Part shown: positions 12,301 through 27,300 of the stretch, one piece after another
Numbering within the stretch: the stretch's first letter is position 1
Layout: the number at the start of each line of letters is the position of its first letter
Source: Saxidomus purpurata
Lineage: Eukaryota > Mollusca > Bivalvia > Venerida > Veneridae
DNA: 64,000 nucleotides
Direction: 5' to 3'
Assembly (NCBI GenBank): GCA_022818135.1
Contig: JAFMSR010000009.1
Coordinates: 22,351,159 to 22,415,158 of the forward strand
The notes under the pieces: generated by a model
Seen by the model: the letters and a program-made list of their open reading frames with translations, nothing else
What the model was told of the DNA's origin: nothing
Database searches by the model: none
Translations under genes and position numbers: made by a program

Positions 12301-15300
12301 ATCATTAAATTCTGACCAGGGGTTTAGGAGATTAAGAACACACACTAATTTACTACCTCCTGCCCCTGTGACCTTGACCTTTGACCTAGAAACCCGAAAC
12401 ATGGACCATGAACAACTAAGCATGGTACTTATCACTTCTGTAAAATATCATTAAATTGTGATTAGGGGTTTTGGAGATTAAAAGCGCACAAGAGTTATCT
12501 ATCTCGAGCCCCTGTGACCTTGACCTTTGACCTAGTAACCCAAAACATGGATTATGCACACCTAAGCATTGTACTTATCACTTTTGTGATGTATCGTTAA
12601 ATTCTGACAAGGGGTTTTGGAGAATAAGCTTCCATAAGATTTTACTATCTCAAACCCCTGTGACCATGATCACCAAGTGACCCGAAACATGGACCATGCA
12701 CAATTAGGCAATTGGAGATTTAGTGTTGGACGGAAGGACAGACAGACTGACAGACAAGCTGAATCCAGTATAGCCCCTTACACTTTGTGTTCAGGGGAAT
12801 TAATACATATTTATGTCTATGAAATGTCATAACAGTTACAGAAACATCAATGAGAAATGTAGTTCTACTTATTTTAAGCTGTGTACCTGAAATCTTGGTA
12901 GCCACTGAATAAACTGCAAAACTTCATCTGTTTCATTTCCAGATGCATAAATGAAGGTGTCTCTGTACTGAAAAACATGGAAAATATGCCTAACGGTTTT
13001 AAGCTAGAAAATCTCAATCTCTCCTTACATCTGATAAGAAAATGTAACTGCTATTATAATGGTTTTCAGCATGACAATTATGTTTGAAAAAAAGCCTAAT
13101 AATATCAAAATATACATTAAAGAACATGTACACATGCACGGATAATTACTTTTTTATTTCATATAGATCTTAATTTGCATTTCGATTGTTTTCATAAAGA
13201 TGAAGTGAGCTGTCATGTAATGAAGCAATGTGTTAATGAATAAAGACAGTATAATTAACCCGTATTTTTCTGTAGACTGCAATTGAACATATTACATGTA
13301 GGACAGTAAGACAATTTAGCACATGATGCATGATGCTCCAGTTCTGCATGGTTGACTACTTAGTCGCTAGTTTGTAATGGCATACCCGTATGTACTTTGT
13401 AAAAGATGGCCAGGGATTGTTCAACCCTGATTTTGGGCCCAGAATTAGACCCACTTACAAATGCAAAGATCAGTCTATCTTCCCAATTCTGCTACAGAAA
13501 TTTCCTAAGTCTTTTTTCAACCCTGCGCTTGTCTATATGAACCCCTTCTGTTTGAGTCACAGAGCTTACAGAACTGTTTTGTAATCATATATAAAAATCT
13601 CTAAGATTACAAAATAAAGGTCGTATAATGGTAAAACTCATTTTCCCAGATTTTGACATTTCAGACATCATTTGTTTTTCCAAATGAAAGTGACTCAGTG
13701 ACTCAAAACAAATCCACGATAATACAACATACGTTATGTGTAATCATCAAACTATCGTATCCTTGTACCGCCATTTCTGTTAGACTCTCCACGTCTGAAT
13801 TCCTGATTATTTTCACATAATACTGGAAAGAGAAAAGGATAAATCAAAGCAAATTTAAGACAATTATGACATATAATATGTTCATTTTAATAAGTTAAAT
13901 AGGCCATATAACCTACAATTTCCCGCTGTTATTTAAATATAATTTATACTCAAGTGGTCAGTCTTATTGATCAATAAATTGATCTGCTCAATTGAAAATT
14001 GGACCAGATCATTTAAAAAATATAGATCAGAGGTATTTAGATAAGTTGATGAGGTATTGCCATGCAATAAGAAGCACTAAACACTCTAATCACTTGGGTA
14101 ACAATTACGTAAAGTTATATTAAAATCGGTCCATGCGTGTGGTAGAGCGCAAAACAGTAAATTACAATGTAATAGTATTTGAGTCTTAGGTGTGACCTTC
14201 ACCTTGGGAGTAGGTGGCTGGTTGATGTGAAAACATAACACTGTTTGACACACCTCTTTGCGGTATGGGTATCCATTGGTCATTTGTGACAGTACATCCT
14301 TACGTAGATAATGATGGGGGATGCATCTTCATCATGGAACAATGGCATGTACATAGCCTTGTGATCTGCTATGTTCAGATTGGAGAAGTGCTATGTACAT
14401 AGCTATTGAAGTACATGTTCCTCGTTGACATGCTTATGTCTCAAGGCTATCTGGTAAGCTACATGTTCATTTTGAAACTTGCATTTATAAACGAGTTATA
14501 ACCCAGTCACTAGTATACATGTATATACCTTGTCAATGAGGTCAACAACATCTCTCCTCCTGGCAAATCTGGCAATATCTCGAGGATTACAACCAGTCTG
14601 AAAATGTTGATCTGAGTTACAATATCATGCTGAAAAAGCTGGGTACTGTTAATTTAAAATGGGTAATCTTCGCATGACAAAAATCTACGATTTGTGAGCG
14701 GACATACTTATTCAATTTTAAATTTTCAAAAGGAGAATTCTCTAATAGTAAATCGATGTAAAATGAATATTTTGCGAGATTGTTAAATGTTTATATGACA
14801 TACTTATTCAATTTTAAATTTTCGAAAGGAGAATTTTCTAACAGTAAATCGATGTAAAATGAATATTTTTTCAAGATTGTTAAATGTTTTTTTACACAGG
14901 GGGCAGTTAACCTAACATACATGTTACCAGTACTAGAAACATAATTATCCTCCATATGAAACTATCAAGATTCTCACATAACAACATGGTACATTAGTAG
15001 GGCTCAAACCCATGACCCTCAATCTATGAGAGGTTACAGTGATTTCAAATCTCAAGCGACCCCAACCATTCAACAAGGGAGGCAGATACATACTGAAGGA
15101 AAAAGAAAGAGGTAACAATTCAATACAAACAGTGGAATATGTACCCATGAAGAGTAAAAGAATATTGCATTTTTTGATACCCTGTGTTTCTTTTTTCTTT
15201 CAGTATGTGTATCTAAATCTGTGGATAATATGATGGAAACTTCTATAATAGTATTATTAATATTGTACAAGTACAACACAAAAAGGTGATCCACATAGTA

Positions 15301-18300
15301 AGTAGGATTATTTCAATACTTACACAATCTCTGACTGATATATCAGCACCTTGTTTCAACATATACTGGAATAATTCAATGGGCATGTCTCCATTCACTT
15401 TGTCTAAGGCATACATGAATGCAGTTCTTCCTCGCTGAAGCAAAATGTAATACTCTTTTTACATGTACAATGTAGTATGTAAAATACAGATCTATATCAG
15501 GTTACATTTTCAATTACATTTACAGGTCATACTAATGAAACATTTTTATAGGTTACATTCTTACTTACACAAAAATAAATAGCTGAATCAAGAGTTTGCA
15601 TAAAAAGATTCCATACACAGAAGTATGCATGTTTTTGGGGCTTAAACTAAAGTTTATGAAACTTATACATGTTTTACTAGTATACAGTATCCTATCACTT
15701 TTCACTTTCAGTTCACCCCTTCAATAGCCTAGTGGTAGAGCCTCCACTCTGTATATGGGAGGTCATGGGTTCAATCCCTGACAGAGTCGTACCTCAGACT
15801 TGAAACAAGAACTGTGCTTCATAAGTGATGCCATCAATGCTCCCACAGAGGTGTTTCGGTCTGTGACCCTGACCTACATGATGTAGACCTGGTACTTTTT
15901 ATGACACATTATCTCCTCCATGTGCTGAACATGTGTTCCGATTCATTAAAAACAATCCTATGTATATCAAGAGTTACAATTCGGACATGAACATGTGCAT
16001 GTACAGTCCAACCTCCCTGAAATTCACCTTTCTATAGCAACAATCTCCCTAAAAAGATGCACTCTTGACCGCTTAACATCTAGCCGTCTAATTTAAACTT
16101 GTTAGAACTCTGGCTAGCAAAGGTATTCCTATTGAGTACCCAACTTCAAATAACTAGCGCAGTTGCAAAGCCGCCTTGCCCTTGTAAAAACTGGCCAGGA
16201 ACGAGTCTACCATTATCATGTTTTTGTTCTGTGTATTGTGGCATGTTCACTCTTTTTTCTCTGTAATGTTCTTTATTTCCTGTTTTTGGCTTAAGTCAGA
16301 CCATTGTATAGATGTATTTATCTGTATTGCTATTTGACCTGTAGTAGGTTCCTTGTTTGTTGGCTTTTCTAATTGCTAGAGCTGTGGTTGCTGTGCTTGG
16401 CAATGTATGAGAATACTTTTCACACTTTATATCTATCATTTAACCCTTAGTACTTGGTAACTTGGCTTAATTTCTATAACGGACTTGCCCATCCCTCAAT
16501 TTTGGCAGGCAGTTTCATTATTTACTAAAAGGGGTGTCTGATGAAAATTGATTGACTGTATAGCAACCAGTGCAGATCATGATCAGACTGAACGGATATG
16601 CAGACTGATCCTGATCTACACTGGGCGCTAAGTCTGTTGTGTTTTCTGCCAGCTGGGTTAAATTACTTTACCTCATCTTTCAAAGTGAAGTCTGCCCCAG
16701 ATTTCAAAATATACCATGCAATTTCCAAAGGCACATCTTTGTGTAATGCTTCAAAAAATAGTGGACCCTGAAACAAAAAGGACAGTATCCTGTAACAAAG
16801 TTTATAATAATAGTCTTGTCTATCTAAGAATGCAAGGACAATGGATATAAATGCATATATACTTCAGTCTAACTAAACTTGAAACTGGCCCGTACTAGCC
16901 CACACACAATGTCACCATCAAAATTAGTGTAAGAAAGGTTTAAGAAATAATATTCATAAAGAAGTTTCAACGATATGTGTTTTGCATTTGAACAATCTTC
17001 TTTTTTTATTGTTTAGTTTACTGAAGCTTGTGATCGAGAAAAACAAACTCATAGACTCTTTAGTCTATTTTACCAACAACAATAATGGAATTATGCCTAC
17101 TACATCAGCAAACATTCTGCTATTTGTCTTGGGGAGTATTTACCCCTTTCTCAGACAAAGTTCAATTATATTTTTGAATCTACTGACCTCTAGATGCAAT
17201 TAGACTATAACAGAAGAAAAGTAACTCACCCAGAAGTAGTTATTGACTCGTACACTTGTATTAACATCTGCCCCAGCATCACATAACATCTGAACAAACT
17301 TCAAATCCTTAAACTTAATACAGTACTGTAGAATATGTTTTTTCACTGATATCTGAAAAACAAAATGCGGAAGTATGCATATCATATGGCTCCAGTATAA
17401 TTAAGTTCAACTGTGAAATAATCTTCTTCAATCTGGTTTTCAATTAGTTCCAGATTTTTCAGTTTAAGGTTGAGTTATATGTCACAATATAAATTTGTGT
17501 TCAGATTTCAATTTATATGCAGCTGTGCCAGCAATGAGACATTTTGTATGTTGTACTCAAGTTTGTGATAGTAATAATAATAATAATGACAGAAGGTCAA
17601 GTTCACTTTAGCAATTCTGCATGTATGTAAAATGTATCAACTTCAGGTAGACCATGTAACTTGTCGGTGGTACAATGATTTCAGTGAACCGAAATGTATG
17701 AGTCAACTAGACATGCCACTAAGTGATTTAATGTGATTAATACCCCCGCAAGTCTGATTTGTCAACTGGAGAAGTTTTTAGTGACAGAATACATTGTAAA
17801 ATGACTATAATAGAGATATGGTTCTTGGCAATAACTCTGTAATGAGTCTTTAAGTTATGCTCCGAACAAAGAAAAGAAACAAAGGGCAAAAAATCTGTAA
17901 TAAGTCAGGATATAGCTATGGTTCTTGTACACTGCAATTGTTTTTACTGTGCTTGACCACTGTATCAAGTTGTATTGAATTCAAACGAGTAATTTTTTAA
18001 GGTTTGCTCCGCAGAAGAGAAATGCAATGGACCAGAAGAGCTACCGACCGGCCACAGGCTGACTCCTGTATATATCTAGCAAACTGACTGCAGCAACATA
18101 CCTCATTAAGAAAATTAACTCTGCATCTCGTCTTCTTCAGTGCTGCTCGAACTTTTTCATGATTCCCTTCAAATACTCCATATATGAGGTCCTGCAAGAG
18201 TACCAGACATTATGTATGTTATTTTAACTCAACAAAAGTTTTGTATAGTACATGAAGAACATACTGTCTTCTCAACAGAAATATGGTATGTTTATTTCCT

Positions 18301-21300
18301 CATACAAAGTATTTATTCTGCTAATGTACAGTTTCCAATGTCAGTACTTACTGCATTGTATGTAATCATTTAATGATTAAAGCTTAGTTACATTGAAAGT
18401 GATACTATATTTATTCAAAGACAGTGTACACTTTTTAAAATGATTTGTTACGGAAAAAGTATGAACAAGAGCAATGTTCAATGGATGATCCCCATTGTTT
18501 TTTGAGTGAAAGGTGGCCATATAAAAGGGCCTTAATCCAATGAAACACCATTGAGTGGGAACATCCTAGAAATATGGGCATCTCTTATTATTGGTAATGA
18601 AGCTTCACATGAAGACTAGTATGCTGAATTTCCAGCCTGAGGTTGCTGAGAAATAGCTTATGAAAAAGTAACCAAAGGGAGATAACTCTACCAAAATGCA
18701 TTGAAGTAGAACATGCTGACAAATGCACATAATTTATCCTCTTTATAGTGAAGCAGTATATGAAGTTTCATTGAATTCAAGTCTACTTAGTGGTTCCTGA
18801 GCAATAGCCAGGGCAAGGATGCACAAAAGTGTAATGTTATATACAGTATGTACATACAAATGTAAATGTTAATAAAAAATTGAACTGAAATGTGCTTGCA
18901 ATATACCCACCTCCTTTTGTCAAGGAAACTTCCCATAGAAATTTGTTGAATTCTAGCAAGTGGTTGCTGAGAAATAGCATGGACACAAACATATATGAAA
19001 AAGTAATCAAAGGGCAACAACTCTGTGAACAAGAGCTGTCAGTAGGACAGTGTGCTCGACTTTTTAGTGCTTGCCTATAAAACAAAACTTTGACAGTTAA
19101 GGGCACACAAGACTTTAACTAGGAATTTCTAAGTGCAAATAAAGAAACATTTTCACAGAGTTATCTTCTCTTGCTTACAGATAGGTGTCATGATGGTACA
19201 TAAGTACTCCAACTTTCAAAGTAATATCTCAAATGGTTAAGTTAACAAGTGGACAAGAATGAAAATTTTAACTGAGTTTCTAAGTCAAAAAGGGCCATAA
19301 TTCAAATAAAATCCTTGACAGAATTACCTTCTCCTGCCCATGTTTTGGGATCATGATGGTAAACAAGTATTCCAACTTTCAAATTAATATCTCAAACAGT
19401 TTAGTCAAAAAGTGGACTGGTACGAAAAACTTAACCAAGATTCTAAGTCAATAAAGGGCCTTAATTTTTAAAACAAATCCCTGACAGAGTTACCTTCTCT
19501 TGCCTACAGATGGGGGTAATGATGTTAACATGCATTCAAAGTTTCAAAGCAATATCTCAAAGGGTTAAGGCAATAAGTGGATTTTACCCATATTCGATGT
19601 ATTTTCTAAGTAAAAAAGGGGCAAAAACTTTGACAGAGTTATGAACACTTGTCTGTTGATGTAGGTCATGATGGTTAACAAGTATGGTTAGTTTCAAAGC
19701 AATACCTCCAATGGTTTTGAAATAAAGTGAGGTGGTACGAAAAACTTAACCAAGCTCAATACACTTTCTAAGTCAAAAAGGCCTAATTCTGTCAAAAACC
19801 TTGACAGAATTATGTACTCTTGTCTGTAGATGGAGGTTATGATGGTAAACAAGTATGGTAAGTTTCAAAGCCATACCTCTAATACTTTTGAAATAAAGTG
19901 AGGTGGTACGAAAAACTTAACCAAGCTCAATACACTTTCTAAGTCAAAAAAGGGCCATAATTCTGTCAAAAACCTTGACAGAGTTATGTACTCTTGTCTG
20001 TAGATGGAGGTTATGATGGTAAACAAGTATGGTAAGTTTCAAAGCCATACCTCTAATACTTTTGAAATAAAGTGGGGTGGTACAAAAAACTTAACCAAGG
20101 TGTGACACCAACGCCCACGCCGAGGCGAGTAGGATAGCTCCCCTTTTCTTCGAAAAGTCGAGCTAAAAATCACTAAAGTTTTATTGCATTCAAGTCAGTG
20201 GTTCCTGAGAAATAGCCAGGACTGAATGTCTAACGGATACACGAAAGGACTGAGGGATGGAGACAATTACCATATCCCCCAACAGGGGGATGATAAACGA
20301 CAACAGAGGGTGTTTCACATAAACAGTAGACATGTCCTGGAAAAGTTCCTTCAATCTTGATTATCACTACATAGACAGTAAGCAAATGAAATTTAGAAGG
20401 CCTCAATAAAGACTACACCCAATGGAAAAAAGGCTCACCCTGAATTATCTACAAATAGCTTTGAAACAGCTCAAAGCCAAAAAAATCACCTGATCACCTT
20501 AGGGTCTAGATGGTATCACAAATGAACAGGCATCTTAAGATCTACAACCTAAGCTAGAGAGAAAGTAAACTCCCACAAATTTGGAGAGAGGCAACAATGA
20601 TACCCATCTCCAAACAAGGGAAGGACTGAAGTAGAGCTTCTAGCTATTGCCCCATCAGTGTCACCAGTGTGGTTGGGAAAAGCTTGATGAGCATTCCGAC
20701 CCATCGAATGAAGTGGAACTTAGAAAAACATCCTGATTCAAGCTAACCAACAGGCTGTCTTCAGACAATTCTGTTCTACGAAAAACAAGACTAAATACCT
20801 TGGCAGAGAACAACCGGATTCTAGATTACCAACTGGCTGGCTTCAGACAATTCCTTTCCACGGAAGACCAGACTAAATACCTTAACCAGGAGAATAACTG
20901 CATTCAAAGAAAAAAGGTTACACTTGTTACTTGGATTGATCTCTAGAGACCATTCGACAAAAGTCTGGACTGACGGTCTACTTGTGAAGTTACTACAGAA
21001 TGGTCTCAGAGGCACAATGTACAAGTGGATCAAGTCCTATCTGTTAAACAAAATGGCTAGAGTTAGTCTTGATTGGATACAAAGTCAAATGTTTTAACAA
21101 CATGGTTTCCCACAAGAAGTTGTATTGTCATTCACTCACTTTCTTCTTTTCAAAAATGACTTCCTGTGCCTGAACTTTCAAGAGGAATCAAAGCAGCCTT
21201 CTAGGCAAATGACCTACTTTGGTGTTCGAAAGACAATGCATCAACGGCTATTTTTAGGATGCAGCATGCTGCAGACATGATTTCAGCATGGACAAAAGAC

Positions 21301-24300
21301 TGGTGCATACACAGAAAAGTCCTATACAACTTTATTAACACAGTCACCTAATCAGAAGGCTGGTATCATCAAGATTAGCGGCATTCCTCTGACTAAAGTG
21401 AAAGAAGCCACATATTTAGGTGTAACCTCTTTGACAAGCAACTTACATGGAAGCACAATCTAGCAAAAGCCGAAACTAATGCCCATCAAATGCTAGCAAT
21501 ACTACGCAAGTAAGCTGGAACTAATTTGGGAATAAATGAAAGGATACGGAAAACAGTATACTTGGGAACAGTGATGCCCCACCTGCAATACGGCTCAGCA
21601 GGTTGGATGTAGGCTGCGAAGACAAATCAGCAAGTGCTAGACAAGGTCCAAAACCAATTCAAGAATCATTACTGGACTAATGGGTACAACCTTCATTAAG
21701 GCAATGGTGGAGGGCACTGCTATTCCACCAGTTAGTTAAAGAAGGGAGGCGAAGGCGCTTAAGCAAGCCAGCCAGTACCAGTTCTGCCGGACCACCTTAT
21801 GAGAACAAAGCTTGTTGTCCCAATAAAGAATCGTCTGAAAACAGGGAGCTTTGTCTATCAGTCCAAAAAGCCGACAAAAGCAAACACTGCCTATCTTGGA
21901 CCACCAATTACTTCAGTCTCTGGACCTGTCTGAACTGCCAGGGCCATGAAGGTACGACCTGTCAAACATCAGTATCTGCACTACAGTATTTATTTGTTTG
22001 GCATTACCGCAATTGCTTTATATTCATAAATTATCGCTATTTCACTTACTGTAGTTGCTTTATGTTCATCAATTATCACGACTATATCATGGAACTTCAA
22101 ACAGGCAGCAAACTGTCTCAGCGTCTGCTTTTTCTAGAAAAAAAACACAAAGTAATACATTTCTTTTTTTAATCCTGCCAAAGACATAACGCTCTTTTAC
22201 TCTCATAATTCCCTAAACAATAATAAATACTGATTAAAAACTACATCAAACGTTTCAGGTGATCACAATTAATATGTTTCTAGCTTTATAGCAATAGAAA
22301 TCTAAAGCAACTTGAAATCAAAAACTGTTTTTTGAGAGTCAACTGTGTAAAGTAGGAACATTATTTTACTTTATTAAATTGCCATATTCAGAACTCAAGG
22401 AAATATGAAAGGTTGTTCAAAGAGACTGTTTTTTGACTGAGAGTGTTACGCTCTGGCATTTTTGTTGTTGTAAGAATTTAACGCCTATTTTAACCATCAT
22501 AATTTCGGTCTTTTTTACAGTTTACATACATTTATCTAACAATAGTGTTCCTGAGAAGAACCAGCACTAGATCCCTATCCTCTGTTAGAAAAGACCAATT
22601 TTCTCACGTAAAGAGACATGGTAACAATGGTAGCATGGCTAGGACCAATGACCATCAATATATGGGAGGTTACAGCGATTTCAAGTCAGCGGCTCTAACC
22701 GTTCGACCACAGAGGCGAACCAAAAACAACTGAATACTTACGTAGGTTGCATCAACTCTGATCCAACATCTAAGCAGGTGATGAATCTTGGGTATATCAT
22801 GTTCTTTCACTGCTTGAAATATACCAGGCTACAACACAAAATCAGCAACATTATTTGTCAATTTCTACACAGAAAATAAAACAACTGCTAGAAGAGCAAC
22901 CATGTATATGAAAGCCTGTATGTGTACCAATATATATAGAACCATTATGTTCCTGTATGAAATTCCACGCCCGTAAACAAGGTGTTAGGTTAATCAAAAT
23001 TATGGGCGGAATTTAAGGCGTCGTTCCGATAGAAAACTTAAGGAAGAATAGTGTGTATCTGCACTGTTCTATTGAAAATAGAAAAATCTATGGGAGTGTA
23101 GCCACAGAAATTAAAATCTGAAGACTCTCTCTGACCTTTCAATATTTCAATGTTCCTGACATTTAAATATAAAGACAACAAGTCTGGTGAAGGCTCAAGT
23201 TATTATACATGTTCTGTAACATTTTCTTTAGGTGCTACTATATTACCAGTTCTATCAAATTCTCCAGACTTCATTGCAATGCAAAACAGCCATGACTTAC
23301 ATGAAGCAAACAAGTTCAATTAATATATTTCATCTGCCATATGGCTTCTAACAGAATATGTACCTAAATAAAAACAGGGCCAAGATGGCCCTATATTGCT
23401 CATCTGAGTACATGACCTACATATTACCCAATAAGACAAATTTTCATGAGGACTGGTTAATAAATGTGGCTTCTGGAGTGTTTCTTTGATGTAACTGTGT
23501 GACTTAGTTTTTGATCCCAGGTGACCTAGAAATCATTGAGACAAACACTCTGACCAATTTTCATGATGATGATTAATAAATTTAACAAGTTTTTCTTTGA
23601 TTTGATCGGGTGACCTAGTTTTTGATACCAGGAGACCCAGATTAGAACTTAACCAAGACATCATTGAGATAAACATAATAAGACAATAGTTCATGATGAT
23701 TCATTAATATGTGCGGCCTCCAGAGTAATAACGGTGTTTTATTTTGACTTGACCGGGTGACTTAGTTTTTTACTCTAGCTGATCTAGATTCAATCGTAAC
23801 CTCGAAATCATTGAGACAAACACTCTGACCAATTTTCATGATGATTGACAATCACTGCCGATCAACCCCACGAATCTACCTATCTCGTAATACTGCCCCG
23901 CGCCTACCAAAATATCATGGGCAGAGTAGTATTATGGTAAATCATTGCCAATTTCCTGGCCCATCGCCTTTTTCTGACAGAAATTACTTACGTACTGACG
24001 GATGGCCAGTCATCACTAAGCGCCATAATATGATACTTCCCTTAGCCGTATAAAAATAACATACACCAATTTTGTACTGAACCTTAGATATTATGTTATT
24101 GTTATGTGACAGAATCAGTAATAATAACTACTATTAGATGACAGCTACCTTTGTTAGGAAAAAATCAGTTATAAACACTGATCACTATCCTCTATTGGCA
24201 CTACTAATAATTTGTTAATCATATTAAAAGACAAAAATCAAAATAGATTTTTGTAAGACATGTATGCCCCTCCCCCCTTTTTTTTTTTTTGGAATAAAGG

Positions 24301-27300
24301 TCATCATGACCTTGACGGATTGACCTCAAACTCAACAGGGGTCAACTACTGGCAATGACCACCTAAGCTACCAATTTTGAGGCATTCTCTAGATATTGAT
24401 TGGGCAAACATGTGCAAACCAATATAACCCTCCATCTTTGATAGGGGGAATGCATAATTAATACATACCAAAAGCATATCAACAAATAAAGTAATTTAAC
24501 GTTTAATGTTTACTTGTGTGAAACATTTCAAAGCTCAAACATTCTATGATTATAGTATTATCACACGTCAACTGTCCGCTAACATTCTATAATTGTAATA
24601 TCACACATCAACTGTCCGCTAACATTCAATTTCAAAAGCTAACATATACACTCAAGCAGCACATGCACAATTAACTTACTCCTTCTTCATAGTTTGGCCC
24701 AAATAATTGCTGTTCGTGTAAATTTATGCACGGTGAATATAACAGTTTTACAAATAAAATAACAACAACAATTTCCCGTACTTTCTGGTCCAATCAGATG
24801 CTCCTATTACATTCTAAAAAGAAAGTTTTATTTTCCATTTAACTCAATACTTAGAAGCTCAGTTATCTATCCAATAAGTAGATATGTGACATCACAGAGA
24901 TAGCTGTACTGTGCTTTAAATCTCTATATATTTCAAACCCGAAATTATCTGTAGGTGGCACAAACTGTAAGTCAGTTATACAATGTAGGTCCATATTACA
25001 GCATAAACAAACTTATTACTGTGATTTGATATCACTCTCTCATACTTAATTTGCTTATCCCTGTTATATAGACCTATAACCTATACTTATACATGTATAT
25101 TCATTTATCTTCCCTCTTTGTTAATTAAAGCTAAAGTTGTATCAGCAGCATATTTCAAATACGGTAAAAGTTCTTGGTTTCTATTTCAAAAGTACCTTTA
25201 AAAAAACCAGTATCTAACAAAACTGAGTTAGGTTAAATACATGTACATTGTATTATGCTTAGAAATATGTTAGTAATAATGTTTAAGCCAAACACCAAAT
25301 ATTTATAACAAAAAGTGTTTTTTTCAAGTAAGTTAAGATTTTAATGAATAGAATTTTTACGGTTTTAGTTAGGACTTACATACACTGTACACAAGATTTT
25401 CATCCATTATTCCCTGTATCTCTGTGAAATTGTTTGGTAAAATATACTAAGCATTTTTTTAAAGTCTGAATACATAGGTCAGAACAATATAATATGTACA
25501 CTGGATTGGTATCGTTTCTTTTACTTGAACATGTTAAAAGTACTATTTTGTCTGTATTTAATTTTTTTCTTAAATATAATTATACATGTATGTCAAAAAA
25601 ATCTGAATTTAAATCCGGTTCTACATATTCATGTTCCTAAATCATCACAGAAATAAATATATTTCCTAAAGGATTTTGATCAGAGAATATATCCAGCAGT
25701 TAAAATTTCATACAAATCTACAAATTAAAGTAAATGTCAAAATTCAACTGCAGAAATAAATTAACCATTACATAAGATTTGTAGTTAATAATTTATGATC
25801 ATTTCTTCATGCCATAATTACATGTACAGTAAACTTTATTTTGAACTACCTTGCATAATCAGCCATGGTGGTTTTTATTTTCAAGTTAATGTCTTGTTAC
25901 TGAGACCTCTTAACCCTTGACCTGATGGCGACCAATATTTCTGCCTTTGTGACCAGTGTAGATCATGATCAGCCTGTACATCCGTGTAGTCTGATCATGA
26001 TCTGCACTGTTCACTATCCAGTCAATACATTTCTGTGTACACCCCTTTAAACAACTTGTAGAACTATGCTGAAACTGATAGAATGGACAATGCCACAAGA
26101 TTTTGATTTATTTCAGATACAGTTGATTTAGGATAATTTGACAGTGGTTAACAGATATATGCAATCCGGTACACATAATTTACAACCACTGCATAGAAAG
26201 GTAGATCATACTTGCAAGGTAAAAGAGTTATTTCTTGAATCAATTATTCAATGAATTTACACAATGATATTGTAATCTTCTGATATATCAGTGTCATATT
26301 ATCCTAAATCAACTGTATATATTCAACTATAAACAGTAATAGAATACAAACTTTATATCTCTGTAAGATCATATGCCAGTATCTGTTCTGTGTCCCAAGC
26401 TGCTCTGCCGTCTTCCCGTCCTATCAAATGTACAAGAGGCAGGACATTTATGTTATCTGTTAGGTTTCTTAATATAAGAAAAATTAACAAAGTTTTAAAT
26501 TTGAAACAGCGCAGTAAAACGTCTCTCCTTACTCTTTTAAAAAAAATTAAATAGATTTTTTCATGCTTGTATCTGTACAGAATGTCCTAATTTGTACCTC
26601 TGTCATAGAAAGAGAACAAATTGCTGTGCTCTATAGACCATTCTAACATGGGTCCCAATATTGTCTATATATACATGTGCCATGTGCAGAGTAAAAACAT
26701 TAGGTTTTATGATGTCATAAACAACACCCAGGCTGATATGCCATTAAAACTGATGTCTTATTATGCGTCAGAACTTTAAATAATTGTCCCCATAGAAAAT
26801 AACGTTTTGCATTTATTCAACTTCTGAAATGTCTTATCAATGACATGTTAAGAATAAAAAAAACATCCTTTTCATCGTTGTTACATGTATCATCTAATAA
26901 ACAACCCTTTATCGTTCTAATGCGCAGTTACAAACTGCTCAAGCCTCCGTCCCTTGTGGCTAAGTACATGTGTACTGCCCATCAGAACTCCAAATCATTG
27001 TTTATAAGACGATGGACACCACTGGAATGAACATGATGTCACTTGTGTTTAACTGTTTGAAACAAACAAAAGAGAACGTAATTGGTTCAGAGATGATAAA
27101 GTGTATAGTTAAATCAAAATAACTTTTGTGTGCATACAATGTACCTTGTTTCTTATCGCTGGATCAATGCCACATGTCATAAGGTCGGACACATGGCAAC
27201 ATTCACGTTGTAAAGCAGTCACATGGAGGGCAGTGTTTCCATGCTGTAATAAGAATAATATATTAACTATACTCGAGTACTGAACTAAATGCCACTCAAT

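Noticed and set aside
15722..15795. Functional tRNA gene
   Set aside because: Only the two promoter boxes are convincing; no acceptor stem.
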